64,000 nucleotides of DNA from JBBRHQ01 sp963781345 (lineage in GTDB: Bacteria > Actinomycetota > Thermoleophilia > Solirubrobacterales > 70-9): contig CAWAFQ010000013.1 of assembly GCA_963781345.1 (NCBI GenBank), positions 310,001 through 374,000 of the forward strand. The letters are read 5' to 3'. The notes beneath the pieces are model-generated. The model made no database searches. It was not told where the DNA came from and saw only the letters and a list, made by a program, of their open reading frames with translations. The translations under genes were made by a program, and so were the position numbers. Position 1 is the stretch's first letter. The number at the start of each line of letters is the position of its first letter. Shown here one piece after another: positions 8,162-16,795 of the stretch.

Positions 8162-9172
8162 TCAGGGCGCCCTGTAGGCGGGGAAGAAGCCGCCCGCGTC
8201 TCGATCGGCCGAGAGCCTCTCGTATTCGGGCGCGTCGCAGACGATCTCGGAGGTGCGCCAGGGTTCCTCGCGGTTGGCGAAGCCCCGCTTGAACTCCTCC
8301 AGCCGGTCCCCCGGGCTCAGACCTCCGCCGAGGCTGAGGGGGAGCTCCAGCTCGGTGGCGAGGTCGGTCAGCTCTGAGACGATGTTCTTCATCGGCGAGT
8401 CGCGCAGGTGGGAGTCGGCCGTGCCGCTGAGGTAGTAGTGGAGCATCCCGTCGCTGATCACGGCGAGCGACGCGGCCGCGACCTCGCCCTCCGGATCGCG
8501 CGCAATCGCCAGGTGGCTGAGGGGTGATCCGAGGACGGTCTCGAAATAGCCGGCGCCGAAGAAGTAGCGATCCGAAGCGCCGGTGCGGCGCATCGTCTGC
8601 TCGTACGCTTCGAGAAATCCCTGGCGCGCAGCGGCGTCGGTCTCGGGTCCGGCGACGATCTCGACGGAGTAGCCGCGGCGCAGGTTCTTGCGGATCTGCT
8701 GGCGGTCGCTCATGCGGCTCTTGCGGGGGAGCGCTGGATCGGCGATCTGGACGGTGTTTCGCTCGGAGGCGCCACTCAGCGGCGGCTCGGCGCCGAGCCG
8801 GTGGCGCAGGAAGGCGCTGACGAGACCGGTGGCCGAGAAGTCGATCGCCGCGGGATCGAGCGCGGCGATCGAGGCGGAGGCGGCGGGGGCGGAGGCGGCG
8901 GCAGCCGGGACGGACGCGGCGGCAGCGGCCGGAGCGGAGGCGTCGGGGGGGCTGGCGAGGCCCGGATAGCCGTAGGGGGAGGTCGCATCGCAGAGATCCT
9001 CACCGGGGATCTCGCGGACCAGCAGCGGTGCGAGCAGGACGAGGTCGCCGGCGGCGATCCGCAGCGTGTGGGTCACACCCTCGGCCTCGAAGAATTCGGG
9101 AGAGCGGAAGAACTCCGGTCCGGCTGCCGCCTCCCCGCGGTCGGCGATCAGCTCCGCCTTCGCCTGGCTCAC
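8162..9172 (-). CDS. FemAB/GNAT-type acyltransferase with alanine-rich insert
   Basis: About 336 residues in the GNAT_6/FemAB-like class. The N-terminal half begins FFRSPEFFEAEG and is interrupted at about residues 75-115 by a Pro/Ala/Ser run encoded by 8840-8960. The C-terminal half has RKNLRRGYSVEIV, FLEAYEQTMRRTGASDRYFF and YYLSGTADSHLR, followed by a short LGGGLSPGDRLEEFKRGF end, all typical of peptidoglycan-bridge or BioF2-like transferases acting on lipid-linked or cell-wall sugars. Start chosen as GTG at 9170-9172, which overlaps the stop of the upstream GNAT gene (GTGA). Its place beside the polysaccharide locus suggests decoration of surface polymers (inference). Confidence 0.75.
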   Translation of the reverse strand: MSQAKAELIADRGEAAAGPEFFRSPEFFEAEGVTHTLRIAAGDLVLLAPLLVREIPGEDLCDATSPYGYPGLASPPDASAPAAAAASVPAAAASAPAASASIAALDPAAIDFSATGLVSAFLRHRLGAEPPLSGASERNTVQIADPALPRKSRMSDRQQIRKNLRRGYSVEIVAGPETDAAARQGFLEAYEQTMRRTGASDRYFFGAGYFETVLGSPLSHLAIARDPEGEVAAASLAVISDGMLHYYLSGTADSHLRDSPMKNIVSELTDLATELELPLSLGGGLSPGDRLEEFKRGFANREEPWRTSEIVCDAPEYERLSADRDAGGFFPAYRAP

Positions 9173-9714
9173 TCGAGTAGGTCCGCGGCGGCGGCGCGGA
9201 ACTCGTCGGGGAGCACCCCCCACACCTCGCAATCGGCGAGCTCACCGTCGCGGCGCAGGTGCGAGCGCATCGTCCCCTCGTGGCGCCAGCCGAGGCTGGT
9301 CACGACCCGCTTGGCCGCCTCGTTGTAGGCGGGGATGCGACCGTAGACACGATGGGCGCCGAACTCGTCGAAGGCCTTCGCGATCGTCAGCGCCTCGGCT
9401 CGGCGGCCGACGCCCTTGCCGCGGACGTCGTCACCGATCAGCGCCCCCAGTTCGGGGGCGGTCTGGCGGCGCAGTCCGTAGAGCGCCGTGAAGCCGACCG
9501 GCTCCTCGTAGCCCTCGACGACGATCGCGTACTTGCGGTCCTCGCCGGAGTCGTCGACCGCGCGCTCGACCCAGCCCTGCGCCTGGTCCTCACTGAAGGA
9601 ATCGCGTTGCTCCATCAGGGTCCGCGTCGCCTCGGGGTTGTTGAACCAGCGATGGACCGCGGCGGCGTCGCCGGGTTCGAAGCGGCGGAGGCTGACAGCG
9701 GGCCGATCGCTCAC
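9169..9714 (-). CDS. GNAT family N-acetyltransferase (RimJ/RimL type)
   Basis: 181 residues, the standard size. Begins VSLRRFEPGDAAAVHRWFNN, has the acetyl-CoA loop in VRGKGVGRRAEAL (Arg/Gly-x-Gly-x-Gly/Ala) and the late motif GRIPAYNEAAKRVVTSLGW common to RimJ/RimL and spermidine-type acetyltransferases. Cytoplasmic; substrate not deducible. Forms a two-gene unit with the FemAB-like gene downstream through a 3-base overlap. Confidence 0.88.
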   Translation of the reverse strand: MSDRPAVSLRRFEPGDAAAVHRWFNNPEATRTLMEQRDSFSEDQAQGWVERAVDDSGEDRKYAIVVEGYEEPVGFTALYGLRRQTAPELGALIGDDVRGKGVGRRAEALTIAKAFDEFGAHRVYGRIPAYNEAAKRVVTSLGWRHEGTMRSHLRRDGELADCEVWGVLPDEFRAAAADLLE

Positions 9715-9752
9715 CCCCCAACCCTAATCGCTCGCCCCCGCGCCTACCCGCT

Positions 9753-9803
9753 CGCCGAAGCTTACGTTTTGCGTGTATTTCAGACGTAACGTAAGTTTCG
9801 GCG
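9753..9803. terminator. hairpin between sugar transferase end and GNAT start
   Basis: The 16-base arms CGCCGAAGCTTACGTT (9753-9768) and AACGTAAGTTTCGGCG (9788-9803) are complementary except for one position, with a 19-base loop. The arms are AT-richer than the surroundings. It sits just beyond the minus-strand sugar-transferase stop, where a terminator is expected, but has no T-run, so a protein-binding site is an alternative. Confidence 0.55.
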
Positions 9804-9815
9804 GGTGGGTGGGGT

Positions 9816-10379
9816 CTAGTCGGGGGCGAGGCCCTGGCCGCTGAGGATCAGGCCGACGGTCATCGTCAGGATGCGCAGGTCGAGGCGGAGGCTGCGGTTC
9901 TCGACGTAGTAGATGTCGAGCTCGATCCGCTCCTCCCAGGGAATGCCGGCTCGGCCGCAGACCTGGGCCCAGCCGGTTATCCCCGGACGAACCTCGTGGC
10001 GGCGGCGCTGACGCGGGGTGTAGTCGTCAACCTGGGCCGGGATTGTCGGCCTCGGCCCGACTATCGCCATCTCACCGCGAAGTACGTTGACGAGGTTCGG
10101 GATCTCATCGAGCGAGGTCCGCCTCAGGAAGCGCCCGGCCCCGGTCACCCGGGGATCCTCGCGCCCGACCGCGGTGCCGATTCCCACCGGGTCGGAGCCC
10201 GTGACCATCGTCCGCAGCTTCAGCATCTCGAACTCCTCCCCGCCGAGACCGACGCGCCGCTGGCGGTAGATCACCGGGCCGCGGCTGCCGAGCTTGATCC
10301 AGAAGGCCGCGAGGGCCAGCAGCGGGGCGCAGACGAGGAGAGCGGCGGCGGCGACGGCGACGTCGAGGGCGCGGCTCAA
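9816..10379 (-). CDS. undecaprenyl-phosphate sugar-1-phosphate transferase (PglC-like)
   Basis: 187 residues of a small monotopic phosphoglycosyl transferase (bacterial sugar transferase family). A re-entrant hydrophobic helix (about 5-30, with the invariant proline in VCAPLLALAAFWIK) precedes GPVIYRQRRVGLGGEEFEMLKLRTM. The catalytic Asp-Glu dyad lies in RRTSLDEIPNLVNVL, followed by MAIVGPRPTIP. It lacks the large N-terminal membrane domain of WbaP-type enzymes. It transfers sugar-1-P to undecaprenyl phosphate, the first committed step of surface polysaccharide assembly at the inner membrane face. TTG start overlaps the upstream GT2 stop (TTGA). Confidence 0.9.
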   Translation of the reverse strand: MSRALDVAVAAAALLVCAPLLALAAFWIKLGSRGPVIYRQRRVGLGGEEFEMLKLRTMVTGSDPVGIGTAVGREDPRVTGAGRFLRRTSLDEIPNLVNVLRGEMAIVGPRPTIPAQVDDYTPRQRRRHEVRPGITGWAQVCGRAGIPWEERIELDIYYVENRSLRLDLRILTMTVGLILSGQGLAPD

Positions 10380-11503
10380 CGGGTTCCCTCCGCCTTCTCC
10401 CAGGCACCCGGCGGGCCCTGCTTGAGGCGATCCCAGAGACCGAGCGCGATCGAGGCGGTGACCAACACGTAGTAGCGGCACAGCCGCAGTGGCGCCAATG
10501 GGACGAGCGGCGCCAGAATCGAGCAGCCCAGCACGCCGACCTGCGCCGCCAGCGTCGCCGTGTAGACCCAGCCGTCGCCGAGCAGGGCAATGTTCGCCCC
10601 CAGCGCGATCAGGTGCAGGAAGGGCGTCAGATAGCGCAGCGCCCGGTGCGAGGCGATCTGAAGGGCATAGCGCGGCGGGTATCCGCGCGGCGAGAGCATC
10701 CCCTCGCCGATGACGATGTCCCAGAGGCCGACCATCATCCGGCGTTTTCGCCTCAGCTCGCCACCGAGGGTGGGCACCATCTTCTCGGTCGCGCGGGCCT
10801 CCGGCACATAGACGGAGCGTAGGCCCCTCTTCGCCAGCTCGAACGGAAACGAGAGGTCGTGGCTGGCCGACGGCGGCAGCCCGATGTAGGCATCCGAGCG
10901 GACCGCGTAGAGGGCGCCGTTGCCGGCCGTGATCCCGGCCTGGGATGACTCGAGCTCGCGCACAGCCATCTCGTAGCGCCAGTAGGCGCCCTCGAGATTG
11001 TCGCCCCCCGCGTCGATGAACCGAACCTGGCCGCAGGCGTAGCCGACCCCCTCCGGCGCGAGGGCGGCGACGAGCCGGCGCAGCGCCGGGGGCTCCCAGA
11101 TGCTGTTGGCGTCGGAGAAGGCGAGCACGTCGCCGCGGCCCGCGGCGACGGCGGCATTCTGAGCCGCGATCTTCCCTCCCCTGGGTAGATCGAGGACGAG
11201 GTCGGCGCCGGCTGAGCGGGCGCGCTTGGCGGTGGAGTCGGAGGAGCCATCGGAGGCGACGATCACCTGCAGCCGCTGGCGCGGATAGTCCAGAGCGAGG
11301 GCGTTGGCGACCTTCTCCGCGATCACCTCCTGCTCGTCGTAGGCGGCGATGATCAGCGAGATGCTGGGAAGGTCGCCCTCGGCGACCGGAGCGGGTGGGG
11401 CGGGTGGGCGGCGCATACGTCCCAGGAGCCAGAGCAGCGCCGGGTAGCCGACGTGCGTGTAGACGATCAGCGCGGCGGATGTCCAGAAAACGAGGGCGAG
11501 CAC
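10376..11503 (-). CDS. family 2 glycosyltransferase, membrane-associated
   Basis: 375 residues with an N-terminal membrane helix, a GT-A domain and three to four C-terminal membrane helices. GT2 motifs: LIIAAYDEQEVIAEKV, VIVASDGSSDSTAKRA (nucleotide-binding Asp), LAFSDANSIW (DxD equivalent) and RRKRRMMVGLWD in place of the usual Gln-x-x-Arg-Trp. A processive or polymer-building role is possible given the membrane helices. GTG start at 11503 is placed 7 bases after the GT4 stop; an in-frame start at 11530 would overlap that gene. Part of the tightly packed exopolysaccharide unit. Confidence 0.85.
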   Translation of the reverse strand: MLALVFWTSAALIVYTHVGYPALLWLLGRMRRPPAPPAPVAEGDLPSISLIIAAYDEQEVIAEKVANALALDYPRQRLQVIVASDGSSDSTAKRARSAGADLVLDLPRGGKIAAQNAAVAAGRGDVLAFSDANSIWEPPALRRLVAALAPEGVGYACGQVRFIDAGGDNLEGAYWRYEMAVRELESSQAGITAGNGALYAVRSDAYIGLPPSASHDLSFPFELAKRGLRSVYVPEARATEKMVPTLGGELRRKRRMMVGLWDIVIGEGMLSPRGYPPRYALQIASHRALRYLTPFLHLIALGANIALLGDGWVYTATLAAQVGVLGCSILAPLVPLAPLRLCRYYVLVTASIALGLWDRLKQGPPGAWEKAEGTR

Positions 11504-11510
11504 GGCCCGA

Positions 11511-12638
11511 TTATCGCCCGGCGGGAGCAAGCTCCCGGTAGAGCTGCAGCGTCTGCGAGGCGGCCTCGTCCCACGAGAATGGTCCCTCGGCCGCCCGCCG
11601 GGCGGCCGAGGCCAGCTCCGCCCGGGCGGCGGGATCGGCGGTCAGCTCCTGCAGAGCGAGCGCCAGCGCCCCGGGGTCCTCGGGCTCGACGATCCGCGCC
11701 GCCCCGTGCTCCTCGGCGAGCTCGGGGAAGCCCCCCACCGACGAGAGCACCATCGCCTTGCCGAAGGCCAGCGCCGTGTAGACGACGCCCGAGTGCTCGG
11801 CGTCGCGGTAGGGAAGGGCGACGACATCGGCGCGGCGAAACAGCGCCGGTATCTCAGACTCATCGATGAAGCGGGTGACGAAGCGGACGTTCCCGGGAGC
11901 TCGCCGCGCCAGCGCCCGCAGCGGCTCCACCGCCATCCTCGGGTTGCCGACGATCCAGAGCTCGGCGCCCTCGATGCGGGCGAAGGCCTCGAGCAGGGTC
12001 TCGATCCCCTTGTACGGCCGCAGCAGGCCGAAGAAGAGGATCGCGGGGCCCTCGGCCTCCTCCAACTCGGGAAGCAGGGGCGCGGGGTCGGGCAGCCGGG
12101 TCAGATAGTCAAAGGCGCCGTGTGGGATCACCCGCACCCGTTCCGGGTCGAGACCCACCTCGTCGCGTAGCCGCCCGGCGCCGAAGCGGGAGTGGGCGAT
12201 CACCGCGTCCATCCGCCCATACGCCCGCCGGGCGGCGGAAATCTGGCGCCTGCTCGGTGCCGGCGGGAGCACGTAGTGGGCCGTCATCACCCGGGGCTGC
12301 CCGGCAATCGAGGGAAGCAGCGCCCCGTCAAGGCCGGGGACGGTCAGCCACTGGTAGTGGGCGACGTCGGCGCCGGCGAGGAGGCCGCGCAGCCGCAGCA
12401 TGTCCGGCAGGTGCTCGGCGAGCTTGAACAGGCGCCGGGCCCGAGCGTCGAGACCACGGCGCGAGGTCCGCCGGTAGAAGACCTCGCGGACCTCGACCCC
12501 CACGGCATCGGGGACAGGGCCGTGGAGGAAGCGGCTGGTGAGCAGCTCGACCTCGGCACCGGCCCGCGCGAGGGCGGCCGCAAGCGCGCGGTCATACGGC
12601 GGCGTGAATGCCGAGGGGTCGACGAGCGAAACCCGCAT
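11511..12638 (-). CDS. family 4 glycosyltransferase
   Basis: 375 residues of a GT-B enzyme. N-terminal domain: MRVSLVDPSAFTPPYDRAL and AHYQWLTVPGLDGALL. C-terminal nucleotide-sugar domain: ILFFGLLRPYKGIETLLEAF, LWIVGNPRM, VALPYRDAEHSGVVYTALAFG (the E-x7-E-like region of GT4, with an Asp-Ala-Glu-His variant) and GGFPELAEEHGAARIVEPED. Adds a sugar to a growing lipid-linked chain in the cytoplasm; donor and linkage cannot be read from sequence. Starts 22 bases from the divergent GT2 gene on the plus strand. Confidence 0.88.
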   Translation of the reverse strand: MRVSLVDPSAFTPPYDRALAAALARAGAEVELLTSRFLHGPVPDAVGVEVREVFYRRTSRRGLDARARRLFKLAEHLPDMLRLRGLLAGADVAHYQWLTVPGLDGALLPSIAGQPRVMTAHYVLPPAPSRRQISAARRAYGRMDAVIAHSRFGAGRLRDEVGLDPERVRVIPHGAFDYLTRLPDPAPLLPELEEAEGPAILFFGLLRPYKGIETLLEAFARIEGAELWIVGNPRMAVEPLRALARRAPGNVRFVTRFIDESEIPALFRRADVVALPYRDAEHSGVVYTALAFGKAMVLSSVGGFPELAEEHGAARIVEPEDPGALALALQELTADPAARAELASAARRAAEGPFSWDEAASQTLQLYRELAPAGR

Positions 12639-12662
12639 CAGGGCCGATTATGGTGGCGGTTG

Positions 12663-13589
12663 GTGGACCCGGACCTCTCCTACTGCGTCGTGAACACGAA
12701 TGGCCGCGAGTACCTGCTCGCCTGCCTCGAGGCGATCGAGCGCGCCCACCCGCCCTCGCTGCGGCGGGAGATCCTCGTCCTCGACAACGCATCCGACGAC
12801 GGCTCGGCCGAGGCGGTCCGCACCCTCGGCCTCAGCGGCTGCCGCCTGATCGCGCTCGATCACCGTCGTGGCAAGGCCGAGAACGACTCGACCCTGATGC
12901 GCGAGGCGCGGGGCCGGTACTGCCTCCTGCTCAACGAGGACTCCGAGCTCGAGCCCGGATCACCCGCGGCGCTGGTCGAGGCCCTCGAGAGCGATCCGCG
13001 GGCTGCCGCGGCGGGCTCCCAGCTGCTCGACTCCGAGCGAAGGCCCGTGCATTGCGCCTGGCGCTTCCCGGGGGTGGCCACGGCCCTCGCCGGGGCCCTC
13101 TTCCTGCACAGGGTCTTCACCGTCCAGAGCCGCGGCGGGCACACCCGCGAGGTGGACTGGGCGCAGTCGAGCGCGCTGCTGGTCCGGCGTCGTGCCGCGG
13201 AGGAGGTCGGCTACTTGGACTCCGCCTTCTTCGTCTACTACGACGAGTGCGACTTCTGCCGCCGCCTCCACGATGCGGGCTGGAGGGTGCTCTACGTCCC
13301 CGCGGCGCGGGCGATCCACCACGACCAGCTCTCCACCGACCTCGCCGCCGGCCTGCCGCGGATAGTCGAGTTCCACCGCAATCGCGAGCTCTACATGCAA
13401 AAGCACCACTCACGGCCCGCGGCGATCGCGGTGCGGGTGCTGACGGTCTGGAGCTACAGCCTGCGGGCGCTGGCGGCGACCGTCCTGCCCGGCCACTCGG
13501 CCCGGATCTACCTCGCCCACGCGCGCCAGGCCCTCCGCCCCGGGCGCGGCGAGGGCATCCGCGACCGCGTCCAGGGGCCTCCCCCCTGA
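12663..13589 (+). CDS. family 2 glycosyltransferase (rhamnosyltransferase-like)
   Basis: 308 residues. GT2 core: VVNTNGREYLLACLEAIE, ILVLDNASDDGSAEAVR, LLLNEDSELEPGS (acidic metal site), then VDWAQSSALLVRRRAAEEVG and FFVYYDECDFCRRLHDAGW, a pattern of the WbbL/rhamnosyltransferase-like subgroup. The frame is open far upstream, but homology begins at GTG 12663 (or the preceding TTG 12660). It is the only plus-strand gene in the polysaccharide locus and is divergent from the GT4 gene with a gap of about 24 bases, so their promoters must overlap neighbouring coding sequence. Confidence 0.85.
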   Translation: MDPDLSYCVVNTNGREYLLACLEAIERAHPPSLRREILVLDNASDDGSAEAVRTLGLSGCRLIALDHRRGKAENDSTLMREARGRYCLLLNEDSELEPGSPAALVEALESDPRAAAAGSQLLDSERRPVHCAWRFPGVATALAGALFLHRVFTVQSRGGHTREVDWAQSSALLVRRRAAEEVGYLDSAFFVYYDECDFCRRLHDAGWRVLYVPAARAIHHDQLSTDLAAGLPRIVEFHRNRELYMQKHHSRPAAIAVRVLTVWSYSLRALAATVLPGHSARIYLAHARQALRPGRGEGIRDRVQGPPP

Positions 13590-13602
13590 TGCCCCCACCG
13601 CG

Positions 13603-13651
13603 GTCGAGTGGACGAAAAACCCCGCATAGTGAGGGCGATCGTCCACTCGAC
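13603..13651. terminator. bidirectional terminator hairpin between convergent genes
   Basis: Perfect 13-base arms GTCGAGTGGACGA (13603-13615) and TCGTCCACTCGAC (13639-13651) with a 23-base loop, placed in the 76-base gap between the convergent GT2 and flippase genes. Short A- and G-rich flanks rather than clear T-runs. Confidence 0.65.
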
Positions 13652-13665
13652 TTGGGGGTTGGCGG

Positions 13666-15210
13666 CTACTGCCGCAGCGAGTCCTCGTCCATCGCCTCCG
13701 CCTCGAAAACCTCCGGCACCGTCCCGGTCGCCTCGCCGGCGCTCTCACGAAGCTCCCGCAGCCGCTCGGTGAGCTCGGCGGGGCGCAGCAGCAGGGCCAG
13801 CCAACCCCGCTCCGCATCGCTGAAGAACCCGCTCAGCAGCAGCAGCGCCGGGTAGAGGGCGACGAGGGCACAGCGGCCGATCAGGCCGACCGCTCCCGCG
13901 GTCGGCATCAGCAGCTCCCCGGCGGCTACCAGGGCCACTGAGGCGAGCACGATGCGGGCCAGCCTCCCCCACTCGTACGGGACCGGGAAGAGGCGCTGGG
14001 TGAACACGTACATCAGCCCCAGTACGACCAGATAGGAGACGACCAGGGCGATGCCCGCCCCGACGATTCCCATCCCCGGAACCAGGGCGAGGTTGAGGGC
14101 GACATTGACGATCATCCCGACGATCGTCGCCGGGAAGTTGAACTCGGTGCGCCCGGTGCGGCCGAGGATCACGACAAGCACCATGTAGAGGGCATAGAGG
14201 GTCACCCCAGTGGTAACCAGGCCGACCGCTTTGAAGGAGGCGAAGAACTCGGGCGCCGCCAGCGCCCGCACGATCCATCGCGACAGCAGCCACATCCCGG
14301 TGACGACGAAGGCGCAACCCGCGGTGAAGAGGGTGACGACGACCGAGTAGGCGCGGCGGGCCTCGTCGTCGTCGCGGATCGAGTAGGCAAGCGGCGGCCA
14401 GGCGAGCTGGAAGCCGCGGACGAGGACGTTGACTCCCTGGCCGAACTTGATCGCCAGCGAGTAGAGGCCGGCCTCGGCGAGCCCTGCCGAGCGAACGAGG
14501 ATGATCCGGTCGATGAAGTTGAGCGAGTAGAGAGAGAGCTCGGCGGGCATCGTCGGCAAACCGAAGCGCATCAGCCTGCGCAGCAGCGGCCGGTCCCAGA
14601 CCAGTGCGAGGCGATGGCGCTGGACGAAGAGCAATCCGAGGACGAAGACCGCGCCGGTCGCGTAGCTTCCGAGCAGCAGCCCCCGCGCGCCCTCGCCGCT
14701 GCCGACGACGAGCGCAACAGTGACCGGGATCGTCACCGCGACGTTGGCCATCGTCGTCACGAAGTAGGCGCGAGCCCGCTCCTCCAAGCGAAAGATCGTC
14801 AGCAGGAACTCGAGCAGCGTCAGGACCCAGAGACCCCCGATCGCAATTCTCACCAGGCCCGCCGCGGGGCGGTCGAGCAGCGCCTGGGAGATCGGCTCGG
14901 CCAGCGGCAGCGCGATCAGGGCCCCCAGGGTCGCTGCCCAGAAGAGCGCCGCGAAGGAGCTGCGGACAACCGCCGCAGGGTCCTCGTCATCGCGATAGTA
15001 GAAGCGCAGCAGCGCCTCGATCGCGCCGAGGCGAACGATGATGCTGGCGGCGACGACCGCCGAGAAGAGGACCTCAGCCGCCCCATAGTCAGCTGGGGTC
15101 AGGTAGCGGGTGTAGAGCGGCAGAAGCGCCACCGCGACCAGCTTCGAGAGGATGCTCGCGCCGGTGTAGGCGGCGCCCGTGGTCGCCAGGCGCCGCAGAT
15201 AGCCGCTCAT
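13666..15210 (-). CDS. oligosaccharide flippase (Wzx-like, MOP superfamily)
   Basis: 514 residues with about 14 predicted membrane helices, the usual MATE/Wzx layout, starting YLRRLATTGAAYTGASILSKLVAVALLPLYTRYLTPADYG, the classic polysaccharide-biosynthesis-protein N-terminus (hydrophobic helix, then Tyr-Thr-Arg-Tyr-Leu). Helix-rich segments follow to about residue 480, then a short acidic tail. It would flip undecaprenyl-linked oligosaccharides across the membrane, between the glycosyltransferases and the ligase/polymerase encoded alongside. The stop is 76 bases from the convergent GT2 gene. The adjacent ligase gene starts upstream on the same strand. Confidence 0.88.
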   Translation of the reverse strand: MSGYLRRLATTGAAYTGASILSKLVAVALLPLYTRYLTPADYGAAEVLFSAVVAASIIVRLGAIEALLRFYYRDDEDPAAVVRSSFAALFWAATLGALIALPLAEPISQALLDRPAAGLVRIAIGGLWVLTLLEFLLTIFRLEERARAYFVTTMANVAVTIPVTVALVVGSGEGARGLLLGSYATGAVFVLGLLFVQRHRLALVWDRPLLRRLMRFGLPTMPAELSLYSLNFIDRIILVRSAGLAEAGLYSLAIKFGQGVNVLVRGFQLAWPPLAYSIRDDDEARRAYSVVVTLFTAGCAFVVTGMWLLSRWIVRALAAPEFFASFKAVGLVTTGVTLYALYMVLVVILGRTGRTEFNFPATIVGMIVNVALNLALVPGMGIVGAGIALVVSYLVVLGLMYVFTQRLFPVPYEWGRLARIVLASVALVAAGELLMPTAGAVGLIGRCALVALYPALLLLSGFFSDAERGWLALLLRPAELTERLRELRESAGEATGTVPEVFEAEAMDEDSLRQ

Positions 15211-15220
15211 TGGGGCGACA

Positions 15221-16795
15221 CTACGCCGGTGGGCGGATAGCGAGCGAGCTCGCCAGAGCGAGCAGGATCCAGGTGATCGGGTCCTCGTAGAAGCCGGCGT
15301 AGGCGAGGGTGTGGACGACCAGGGCGGCGAACATCGCGAGGACCGCCGCCCGACCCACCACGAGCGCCCCGGCCGCGGGTCCTGTCACGGCAGTGGGCCC
15401 ACCACCCCCTTGCCCAGCAAGGGGGTGGTCCCCCCCTGCCGCGCCACCCGCGGGAGGAGCGTTGGGAAGGCCGGGCATCAGGCCGCGCAGGCCTGCCGAC
15501 ATCGTCCAGATCGCGGCGCCGAGCAGGGCCAGGTAGAGGGCCAGGCCGATGATGCCCTGCTCGGCGGCGACTGTGATCGGTTCGGTGTGGGATTCGGTCA
15601 CCGGGGCCTTGCCGCCGGCGTTCTTGCGGAAGGCAGTCGAGAAGGAGCCGGTGCCGTAGCCGAGGATCGGGCGGTTGGAGAAGAGGTCGGCTCCGCCGGA
15701 GACCAGGTTCGCCCGCCCACCGGTGTCCTTGTTGACGGAGTTGCCGGTCGAGAGGTCGATCCTCAGCGAGCCCGCGGCCGCGGCGAGGAAGACGACTGCG
15801 GCGAGGGCGGCGGCGGCGCAGGCGACCGCGGTCCAGCGCAGGCTCCAGCGAAGAGCGGCGAGGACGGCGAGGCCGGCACCGAGGGCTGCAAAGCTCGACT
15901 GCGAGAAGGTGGTGGCCAGGCCGAGCCAGATCACCGCCGCGGCTGCCGTCAGGGCAAGGGCCGTGCGCTGCTCGCGGGCCCAGAGAAGCGCCGCAACCAG
16001 GGCGACTATGACCAGAGCGAGGTAGCGACCGTAAATATTGGGGTCCCAGAAGAGCGAGTTGACGCGGAAGTAGACGTGGAACTCGTTCGAGCGGATGACG
16101 GCGCCGTTCCAGAGCAGGTCACGGGCCGCGTACTCGACGAAGCCGACGGCGACAAAGAGCAAGGCCTCGGCGACGAGCACCGCGAGCGCGGCGATCAGCA
16201 GGCGCCGCTCCCAGTTGGTGTCGCGCATGAGCACGAACGCGATCGAGAACGGCACGACGAAGAAGCAAACGTTCTGCAGACCCTGGGAGAAGTCGTCGGA
16301 GTAGAGCGACTGCAGGGCATAGACGACGACCACGGCGGCGAGGATGCGAGAGAGCCAGAGCGCCGGCGCGGCGCGCGGCTGCGCGGGACGCGCACCTTCG
16401 CCCCAATCGCGCACCGCGACCGCCAGGACCCCGGCCGCGATCACGATGTAGAGGGGGACGAGGAGGTTGGCCTCGTCGCCACCCGAGGAGAGGGGGATCC
16501 GGAATGGCAGGGCGGCAATGATCGCCAGCGGCAGAAGTGAACCTCGGCGGTGAAACAGAAGGGCTAGGGCGAGAGCGAGGGCCGCCGCCAGGGCCGTGAT
16601 CGCGGCGAGTCGCGATGGGCTGCTGCGGAGATCGGAAATAGCCGCCGAGTGCCACTGATCCCCGGCGATGAGGATGGGGAAGAGGGCGAGGGCGAGGAGC
16701 ATCGCCACCGAGCGCGCCCTCGAGGGGCCGAGGAGGATCGCGGCGGCGGCGGCGAGGGCGGCGGCGACCACGCCGCCGCCGGCGAGAGCGCTCAA
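15221..16795 (-). CDS. O-antigen ligase/polymerase family protein
   Basis: 524 residues with at least ten hydrophobic helices and the Wzy_C-type periplasmic loop region around GRANLVSGGADLFSNRPILGYGTGSFSTAF, with the arginine, glycines and later histidine (TESHTEPITVAAEQGIIGL) characteristic of O-antigen ligase/Wzy proteins. It would polymerise or ligate the flipped saccharide outside the membrane. TTG start at 16793-16795 overlaps the upstream FlgD-like gene stop (TTGA). The C-terminal third has a glycine-rich, low-complexity stretch encoded by 15390-15470 that includes a perfect 12-base inverted repeat, which may be a late insertion. Confidence 0.85.
   Translation of the reverse strand: MSALAGGGVVAAALAAAAAILLGPSRARSVAMLLALALFPILIAGDQWHSAAISDLRSSPSRLAAITALAAALALALALLFHRRGSLLPLAIIAALPFRIPLSSGGDEANLLVPLYIVIAAGVLAVAVRDWGEGARPAQPRAAPALWLSRILAAVVVVYALQSLYSDDFSQGLQNVCFFVVPFSIAFVLMRDTNWERRLLIAALAVLVAEALLFVAVGFVEYAARDLLWNGAVIRSNEFHVYFRVNSLFWDPNIYGRYLALVIVALVAALLWAREQRTALALTAAAAVIWLGLATTFSQSSFAALGAGLAVLAALRWSLRWTAVACAAAALAAVVFLAAAAGSLRIDLSTGNSVNKDTGGRANLVSGGADLFSNRPILGYGTGSFSTAFRKNAGGKAPVTESHTEPITVAAEQGIIGLALYLALLGAAIWTMSAGLRGLMPGLPNAPPAGGAAGGDHPLAGQGGGGPTAVTGPAAGALVVGRAAVLAMFAALVVHTLAYAGFYEDPITWILLALASSLAIRPPA

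Noticed and set aside
15311..16540. 409-codon plus-strand ORF
   Set aside because: Antisense shadow of the O-antigen-ligase-type gene; composition is Arg/Gly/Glu/Asp-rich with no family motif.
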